NCBI GenBank assembly: GCA_018692315.1
Contig: JABHKC010000189.1
Location: 1 to 38,060, forward strand
Length of the DNA: 38,060 nucleotides
Reading direction: 5' to 3'
Source: Bacteroidota bacterium
Lineage (GTDB): Bacteria > Bacteroidota > Bacteroidia > Bacteroidales > JABHKC01
Shown here: piece by piece, positions 32,123 through 38,060 of the stretch
Layout of the letters: each line of letters begins with the position of its first letter
Numbering within the stretch: the stretch's first letter is position 1
Notes under the pieces: generated by a model
Seen by the model: the letters and a program-made list of their open reading frames with translations, nothing else
Told to the model about the DNA's origin: nothing
The model's database searches: none
Program-made: the position numbers and the translations under genes

Positions 32123-32130
32123 CAAAAATA
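32123..32130 (-). promoter_or_regulatory. Possible -7 box of the DUF4838 gene
   Basis: The minus strand reads TATTTTTG, matching TAnnTTTG, 39 nt upstream of the ATG at 32083. No convincing -33 element, in AT-rich DNA. Confidence 0.3.
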
Positions 32131-32169
32131 TTGTATTTATTTAATAAAATAGCTTGAATAATGAAATAT

Positions 32170-35100
32170 TTATTTCAAAATACACATTCGTTTTATTAGT
32201 ATTTCTTTGTTCGCTTCCAATTTGTAAAGGTATGTGCCTGATGGAAGATTTTTAGTTTTAAAAGTTGAAGTATGATTTCCAGCAGGTTTTGTTGTTGATT
32301 CCAAAACCTTCAATTTTTCACCAAGTATATTATAAACAGACAGCTCTATTTCAGTTTCAAATGGCATATAATATTTAATACTTGTTTCTTCTTTAAATGG
32401 ATTTGGGATGTTTTGGAAAAGCATTACAGTTGATAATTGAGAGTTGACAATTGAAAGTTTTTCAACAATTGAAATTTTATTTGTTTTATAAAATTCATTG
32501 CCTTCAAACCAATTTTTTACTTCAATAACTTCTTCAATTCCATTATTCCAAATTTTGGCAATAAACATCTCATTTTCAATCATTCCATCAATTTCTACTG
32601 TCAGTTCATCATTTCCCCAAATAGAAATTGCTAGATTTTCTTCTTCAAAAACCGAACAGCCGACAAGTTTTCCGTTTTCGCTGAAAATTCCAATTTCTGA
32701 ACCATAGGGAGGTTCATTTTCCCAGGCTGTTTTTGGAATACCGAGGGTCATATTTGAGCCTGTGTTTGGTGTTCCCTTGAAGTGATTAGTCTGAGGAGTT
32801 TGAATATTTGATTTTGAGAAATTTGAGGTATTTGCTGGATATGATAGAGTTGCTGAATTGTTCATTTTTATTTGATAGCCTTCGCCAGGATCCATATTCC
32901 CAATCATATTAATATTATATAATGGCCAATAAACATCTCCCAGATAGTTTTTTACCATTACAATATCGCTTACTATAGTGCTTAACATATCAATAATTGA
33001 AGCTGAGGTTTTTCGAAGATATGGAATATATGACCAGCCTGAGTCTATACTACAATTTGTATTTTCAGGCAGAACTGATAAACCTTCAATCATTAGTGTA
33101 TCCGCATTATTCATTTTTATTTGATAAGCCTCACAAATAGTGATATCTCCAATAGTATTTATTCCATATATGGGCCAATAAATATGTCCTAAATCATCTT
33201 TTGCAATATCCACATTAGAAACAATATCCACAAAAATTGAATCCATCAATACTTCAAATGAAATTATATAAGTTGAAAAATAGCTCCAATTTAAACGAAG
33301 TGAAATAGCCTGGTATTCACTTGTAGTTAATGATGACAAGCCACTCTGTCCATTTTCAGCAAAATACTCTAGATGAGTAATCTGCATAGGAGGTGAAACA
33401 CCCATATAAGTAGCAAAAGCAATATATTCAATATTTTCTGAATTATCCCATATTTTCCATTTAAATTCTTCTCCAACCACAAATCCATCATTACCAAATT
33501 CTTCACCCCAAGCAGCAATTGTTGTACTTGTGCTTTCCCAAATTTGATAGCCGGCACAAACCAGAGTTCCCAAAGAATCATAAAACACCCCAATATAATC
33601 ATTGGAATCAATTTGAATACCATTTATGGTAATTGGGATTGTCTCTTGAATTAAGATTATATGATTTATAGCTGTTATAGTATATGGCCATGGTGGCAAG
33701 ACAATACCAACTTCGAAAGAATCAATAGCAATACATCCATTATCATCAGTAACTGATAATCTATAAATTCCTGTTGATAACCCATCTATTGAATCTAATG
33801 TTTCGCCATTATCCCACGAATATAAATACGGAGAAATTCCTCCTGAAACTGTAATATAAATTGAACCATCGGTAGTACCAGCATTTGAAGCATCTGTTAT
33901 GAAGCCAGTAATGTCAATCTCGCTTGGTTCGATAATTTCTATACTATCCATTCCGGTACAGCCTGATGAATCAGTAACAGATACAAAATACCATCCTGCT
34001 GACAAATTGGAAATTGTATCGCCAAAAACAATATTTGCCCAGTATTCTTCAACATAGAAATTTGAACCACCTGTAGGAACAACTATTGCCATACCATCAT
34101 TACTACCATAGCATGATACATCAGTTGTTATAAATGATAGACTTATTGGAGGTGGTTCAGTTATAGAAAATGCTTCCATTATGCTGTCATTTGTAACATC
34201 AATAATTGTAACAAAATAAGTCCCGGCAATCAGTCCTGAAATGTCTTCAATTGTAGCACCATTTGACCAAACATAAGTATATGGAGTCATTCCTCCAAGA
34301 ATAGATAAGTCAATCGTTCCATCTAAATATCCATAGCAACTTACATCTATCTTAAGATAATTAATACTGAGAGCAGTTAAATTTGATGTATCCTTGATGC
34401 AACGAACGGAATAACCGCTTGACTTAGAATATGCTGAGCGGTTAGATGCTGAATTTATGTAGTACAGATATCGGAACCAAGCCGACCCATTATTATTTTC
34501 GGTTGAACTCCACCAAAAGCCATCTATACCTGTATTATGAAATGAACCATCCATTTCGTGTCGATATCCGCCGGGAAGGGCAGTGAAACCACTTTCGTTA
34601 GTGGCTCCAGTATTTGGACTAATCCAATGAGTAATCCCATTTTCTTTTAGTTTACCACCTTCATTTGTTCCTCTCCATCCTGAAGAATCAACTGAGATTT
34701 GGTTCATTCCCATATAAATTTCAAGCTCTTTCCATTCATTATCGCTAGGTACATGCCAACCTGAAGGACATATGCCTTGTACATAACTTGGGCTGGAATT
34801 AGTGCTATTTGCACCGTTCATAGCTGCTGCCCAAGTATATAATGCCCCATATTCACTATTGAGATTATTGTTGTAGTAGCAAAAGGCTTTGTCGGTATTA
34901 TTATCACCCAAATTAGCCCAAGTATTATTACTTGTTACTATCTGTATAGCTGTACCGTCAGCATAATGTTCAGTTCTCAAATTTTCCTTCATCCAACATT
35001 GATTGCCAATAAGTACCGTGTTGTATTGGTTTGAATCATAATCGTAAATTTGGCTACCGCAATTGAATTCACTTGTATCAATAGTAGTAAATTGCACTTC

Positions 35101-38060
35101 ATCCCCATAAGCAGTACCTACACTATTTGTAGCATAAGCTCTTACATAGTATATTGAATTTGGAGTTAATCCAGTTAAATTGCTAATAAAAATTCCAATA
35201 CCTGAACTTTCTGTAGTAAAAGAATTAGCTATACTTGGATTCCCAGTTGTATTCCAGCATAAACCTCTTACAATAATTTCAGCTCCTCCATTACTGGTAA
35301 CTTCACCTACTCCAGTAGCTGAGGTTAGGGAAATGTTGGTTATGGTATCAGTAATAACTGATGGTATGCTAGCTTGTAATGTATCTGTATTCATGACACA
35401 ACGAACGGAAAAACCATTTGATTTATAATTGTCAATATGGCGTCCAATTTGGGCACTGCTGCTGTAAAGTCTTCTAAACCAGGAGGCTATAATGTTGATA
35501 TCAGTAGCACTCCACCAGTGTCCGTAATTACCTATTTCAAGGAATGAGCCATCACTATACACGCGATAACCTCCAGGCAGTGCTGTAAAACCACTATAAT
35601 TTGTAGCTCCAATATTTGGATTATTCCAATGAGCAGTTCCTATTTCTTTTAATTTGCCACCTTCATTAGTTCCTCTCCAACCGGAAGAATCAACTGAAAT
35701 TTGGTTCATTCCCAAATTTATCTCAAGTTCTTTCCATTCATTATCACTTGGCAAATGCCATCCTGATGGACAAACTCCTTGTACACCACTTGGGTTTGTT
35801 GTACTGCTATTTGCCCCGTTCATTGCTGCTGCCCATGTATATAAAGCTCCATACTCGGTGCTTTGATTATTATTGTAATAACAAAAGGCTTTGTCAGTAT
35901 TATTATCAATTAGCGCTCCCCATTCGGTATTACTAGTTACAAGTGGTATAGAAGTTCCATCAGAATAATGTTCAGTTCGCAGATTTTCCTTCATCCAGCA
36001 TTGACAACCAATTTGAACTATGTTATATAAGTTCCCATCAATATCACTTATTGTATCTCCACAAATTATATCACAAAGGGTTTTAAACTGCACTTCATTT
36101 CCATATGCTGTACCTACACTATTAATTGCATAAGCTCTTACAAAATAAGTTGAGTTAGGTGTTAGTCCTGTCAAATTGCTAACAAATGTTCCTACACCTG
36201 AACCATCTGAGGTAATAGAATCGACAATACTTGGGTTTCCGGTTGTATTCCAACATACACCTCTTACAATTACTGTGGAGCCACCATCATTGGTAACTTC
36301 ACCTCCACCAGTAGCTGTAGTTTGGGTAATGTTAGTAATAGTGTCAGAAAAAACTGTAGGTATTGAAGCATTCTTGATACAACGAACTGAGAACCCTAAT
36401 GCCTTGATGTTGTTGTTCGAGTACAGTTCTCCCATGCTTTCGTGCATGCCCCGATGCCAAGCGTAGGTGGATGAGTACTGAGTAGATGACCACCAGTTGC
36501 CGTTTCTGCCCTGGAAGCTGAAAGAGCCACTGTTGTAGTAGCCTCCGGGCAGGGCTGCAAAGCCAAAATCGTTGGTGCCATGGTGAGTACTGTTTGCGTC
36601 CCATCTGGGATGTGTTGAAGTACTGCAATCGCCACCCAACGGAGAACTTACTTGCCGGCACGATTTTAACTTGTTGCCCACATTTGATGAATTTATGTCA
36701 ACATAAGTATTGATTAAATAATCAGACAAATTTGTCCATTCTGCATCGTTAGGTACATGCCAGCCGGTAGGACAAATGCCTTGAACTCCACTGGGGTTTG
36801 TAGTTGAACTTGTATCCCCTGCCATTACAGTATTCCAATCGTATATGCCTCCGTAAGTATCGCAATTGCTTGTATTATTGTCGTAACAATAACGAGTAAT
36901 ACTGTTGCCGGAAGAGTTACTTATGGATTTTAGATTCTCTTTCATCCAGCACTGATTACCAATTAGTATTGTGTTGTATAGATTTGAATCATAATCAATA
37001 ATTGTAGATGTGCCACAAGTGAATGGTAGCGAAATGATTTCAGATATTTCATAATAATTGGAATATGAACAAGAATTACTATCAGTAATTGTTACATAAT
37101 AACTCCCGGTTGATAGATTGAAAATATTCTCTGTGGTTTCAGAATTGCTCCACATAATTGTATATGGTGGTATCCCACCTGAAATTGACAGGTCAATTGC
37201 TCCATCAAAACTTCCGGATACAGAAACATTTATTATTTGTTCATTAATAGTGATTTCAGAACTTTTATTAATATAAATCAGGCTATCCAGAATACGCCAA
37301 CAACCGGAAGAAGTATCTGTAGCTTTTATTCTATAATAATTGTTTATTGAATCTGTCTGAAATGTCCAAATTATTGTATCGTTGTAAATTCCGTATTGAG
37401 ATCCGATTGTATCAAGAGTAACTGTATCGAATAAAGTATATTTTATTCCAACTTCCGGATTGATCAAAATAATATTAATATTATCGAAATTACATATAGT
37501 ATCTTGATAAAATAATAGCATTGATGGTACTGTTTTGACACATCGAACACTAAGTCCCATAGCATTATTATAATGACTAAATGTTGCGTAAATTGCAGAA
37601 TAAGTTATCTTATGATATTGCGCAGTATCAGGTAAACTTAAAGAAGATGTCCACCATATTCCACCCCAATTAATATTCATAAATGAATCTGTAACAAAAC
37701 TACATAAACCTCCTGGCAGGCCTGTAAACCCACTACTATTGGTGGCACCGATGTTTGGACTTGCCCAATGTGAAGTGCCTGTTTCTTTCATTTTGCCTCC
37801 TGCAATTAGATAACCACCGAGATAATTGTCAAGAATATTCCATTCTATAGAATTTGGTACATGCCAACCAGAAGGACAAGCTCCTTGAACGCCACTGGGA
37901 ACACTTTGACTGCTTGCTACGCCATTTGTTGCAGCCATCCAGTTATACAAGACTCCATAAGTTTGATAATTATATGTTGCTTTTGCATCAGGAACATTTG
38001 TCCCAGAGTAGTCATAAACATAATAATGAGGTAATGTTAATGAGCCAGAATCAGGAGGAC
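32170..38060 (-). CDS. Giant FISUMP/FN3-like/SprB-like surface protein with T9SS sorting domain (5' end outside window)
   Basis: At least 1962 aa; the frame is open to the right edge, and the upstream residues (LTLPHYYVYDYSGTNVPDAK) are FISUMP sequence, so the start is missing. In translation order: a partial FISUMP (Fib_succ_major) module to ~37530, an SprB-like repeat, then FISUMP modules at about 36370-37020, 35395-36075 and 34390-35070, separated by FN3-like linkers (CWNTTGNPSI, LTGLTPNSTYFVRAYA). Each module has QCWMKENL, CPSGWHVPSDNEW, FTALPGGY, a WWS motif and SVRC. SprB-like repeats (GGISPYLYSWDNGET) and two related domains (IWDNSENIEYIAF; WPIYGINTIG) precede the sorting domain (LFQNIPNPFKEETSIKYYMP). 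T9SS exports and anchors it; adhesion or glycan binding is likely but unproven. The annotated-looking TTG at 37950 is not a start. Confidence 0.85.
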   Translation of the reverse strand, partial: PPDSGSLTLPHYYVYDYSGTNVPDAKATYNYQTYGVLYNWMAATNGVASSQSVPSGVQGACPSGWHVPNSIEWNILDNYLGGYLIAGGKMKETGTSHWASPNIGATNSSGFTGLPGGLCSFVTDSFMNINWGGIWWTSSLSLPDTAQYHKITYSAIYATFSHYNNAMGLSVRCVKTVPSMLLFYQDTICNFDNINIILINPEVGIKYTLFDTVTLDTIGSQYGIYNDTIIWTFQTDSINNYYRIKATDTSSGCWRILDSLIYINKSSEITINEQIINVSVSGSFDGAIDLSISGGIPPYTIMWSNSETTENIFNLSTGSYYVTITDSNSCSYSNYYEISEIISLPFTCGTSTIIDYDSNLYNTILIGNQCWMKENLKSISNSSGNSITRYCYDNNTSNCDTYGGIYDWNTVMAGDTSSTTNPSGVQGICPTGWHVPNDAEWTNLSDYLINTYVDINSSNVGNKLKSCRQVSSPLGGDCSTSTHPRWDANSTHHGTNDFGFAALPGGYYNSGSFSFQGRNGNWWSSTQYSSTYAWHRGMHESMGELYSNNNIKALGFSVRCIKNASIPTVFSDTITNITQTTATGGGEVTNDGGSTVIVRGVCWNTTGNPSIVDSITSDGSGVGTFVSNLTGLTPNSTYFVRAYAINSVGTAYGNEVQFKTLCDIICGDTISDIDGNLYNIVQIGCQCWMKENLRTEHYSDGTSIPLVTSNTEWGALIDNNTDKAFCYYNNNQSTEYGALYTWAAAMNGANSSTTNPSGVQGVCPSGWHLPSDNEWKELEINLGMNQISVDSSGWRGTNEGGKLKEIGTAHWNNPNIGATNYSGFTALPGGYRVYSDGSFLEIGNYGHWWSATDINIIASWFRRLYSSSAQIGRHIDNYKSNGFSVRCVMNTDTLQASIPSVITDTITNISLTSATGVGEVTSNGGAEIIVRGLCWNTTGNPSIANSFTTESSGIGIFISNLTGLTPNSIYYVRAYATNSVGTAYGDEVQFTTIDTSEFNCGSQIYDYDSNQYNTVLIGNQCWMKENLRTEHYADGTAIQIVTSNNTWANLGDNNTDKAFCYYNNNLNSEYGALYTWAAAMNGANSTNSSPSYVQGICPSGWHVPSDNEWKELEIYMGMNQISVDSSGWRGTNEGGKLKENGITHWISPNTGATNESGFTALPGGYRHEMDGSFHNTGIDGFWWSSTENNNGSAWFRYLYYINSASNRSAYSKSSGYSVRCIKDTSNLTALSINYLKIDVSCYGYLDGTIDLSILGGMTPYTYVWSNGATIEDISGLIAGTYFVTIIDVTNDSIMEAFSITEPPPISLSFITTDVSCYGSNDGMAIVVPTGGSNFYVEEYWANIVFGDTISNLSAGWYFVSVTDSSGCTGMDSIEIIEPSEIDITGFITDASNAGTTDGSIYITVSGGISPYLYSWDNGETLDSIDGLSTGIYRLSVTDDNGCIAIDSFEVGIVLPPWPYTITAINHIILIQETIPITINGIQIDSNDYIGVFYDSLGTLVCAGYQIWESTSTTIAAWGEEFGNDGFVVGEEFKWKIWDNSENIEYIAFATYMGVSPPMQITHLEYFAENGQSGLSSLTTSEYQAISLRLNWSYFSTYIISFEVLMDSIFVDIVSNVDIAKDDLGHIYWPIYGINTIGDITICEAYQIKMNNADTLMIEGLSVLPENTNCSIDSGWSYIPYLRKTSASIIDMLSTIVSDIVMVKNYLGDVYWPLYNINMIGNMDPGEGYQIKMNNSATLSYPANTSNFSKSNIQTPQTNHFKGTPNTGSNMTLGIPKTAWENEPPYGSEIGIFSENGKLVGCSVFEEENLAISIWGNDELTVEIDGMIENEMFIAKIWNNGIEEVIEVKNWFEGNEFYKTNKISIVEKLSIVNSQLSTVMLFQNIPNPFKEETSIKYYMPFETEIELSVYNILGEKLKVLESTTKPAGNHTSTFKTKNLPSGTYLYKLEANKEILIKRMCILK

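Noticed and set aside
37950-37952. TTG as start of the giant FISUMP protein
   Set aside because: The frame continues upstream to the window edge with typical FISUMP sequence (HYYVYDYSGTNVPDAK), so the gene start lies outside the window.

Overview
The window reads as chromosome from an AT-rich, probably anaerobic or facultative member of the Bacteroidota. The evidence is type IX secretion (T9SS) C-terminal sorting domains on four large proteins, Bacteroidota-style lipoproteins, serine-type sulfatases beside an anaerobic sulfatase-maturating radical SAM enzyme, and FISUMP, SprB-like, PKD and FG-GAP surface domains. No rRNA, tRNA, CRISPR array or integrase was seen. No SusC/SusD pair is present, so the carbohydrate genes form a CAZyme/sulfatase cluster rather than a canonical complete PUL.

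Layout. (1) 1-2961, minus strand: two SGNH/GDSL-type esterase-like proteins, one with PKD and T9SS domains, plus a decayed ORF between them. (2) 2962-6074, minus: anaerobic sulfatase maturase directly downstream of a Ser-type sulfatase. (3) 6075-10636: an accessory island, mostly on the plus strand. It holds 22-bp tandem repeats, REP/REPIN-like palindromes, an overlapping two-gene unit whose second product is HEPN-like, a small HTH-like protein, a membrane-protein gene split by a stop codon, a beta-helix-like membrane protein, and a REP-associated transposase (RAYT) remnant lacking its HUH motif. (4) 10637-21394, minus: a colinear run, in transcription order an unassigned 822-aa lipoprotein (candidate glycoside hydrolase), a DUF1016/PDDEXK nuclease, two GH29 alpha-L-fucosidases, a GH2 enzyme and a second Ser-type sulfatase. 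(5) 21395-22022: REPIN-like repeats. (6) 22023-29747, plus: a two-gene cassette present twice in tandem. Each copy has a nearly identical ~290-bp leader, a ~140-aa secreted protein of unknown function, and a ~985-aa protein with 14 FG-GAP repeats and a T9SS tail. (7) 29837-32083, minus: a DUF4838 lipoprotein. (8) 32170-38060, minus: a giant FISUMP/FN3-like/SprB-like T9SS surface protein whose 5' end is outside the window.

How the genes work together. Two fucosidases, two sulfatases, a GH2, a DUF4838 protein, esterase-like proteins and the candidate hydrolase suggest attack on a sulfated, fucose-containing glycan, such as algal fucan/fucoidan or host mucin-type material; the substrate is inferred. 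The maturase would convert the active-site serine of both sulfatases to formylglycine without oxygen. Both sulfatases and the DUF4838 protein end in the same F5/8-type-C-like domain, although they now lie in three separate blocks. This suggests one carbohydrate locus later interrupted by the repeat-rich island and by the FG-GAP cassettes. The FG-GAP and FISUMP proteins are probably exported and surface-anchored by T9SS and may act as adhesins or glycan binders.

The least described material is the duplicated leader/small-protein/FG-GAP cassette, the 822-aa hydrolase candidate, the HEPN-like two-gene unit, and the RAYT remnant with its REP and REPIN-like repeats.
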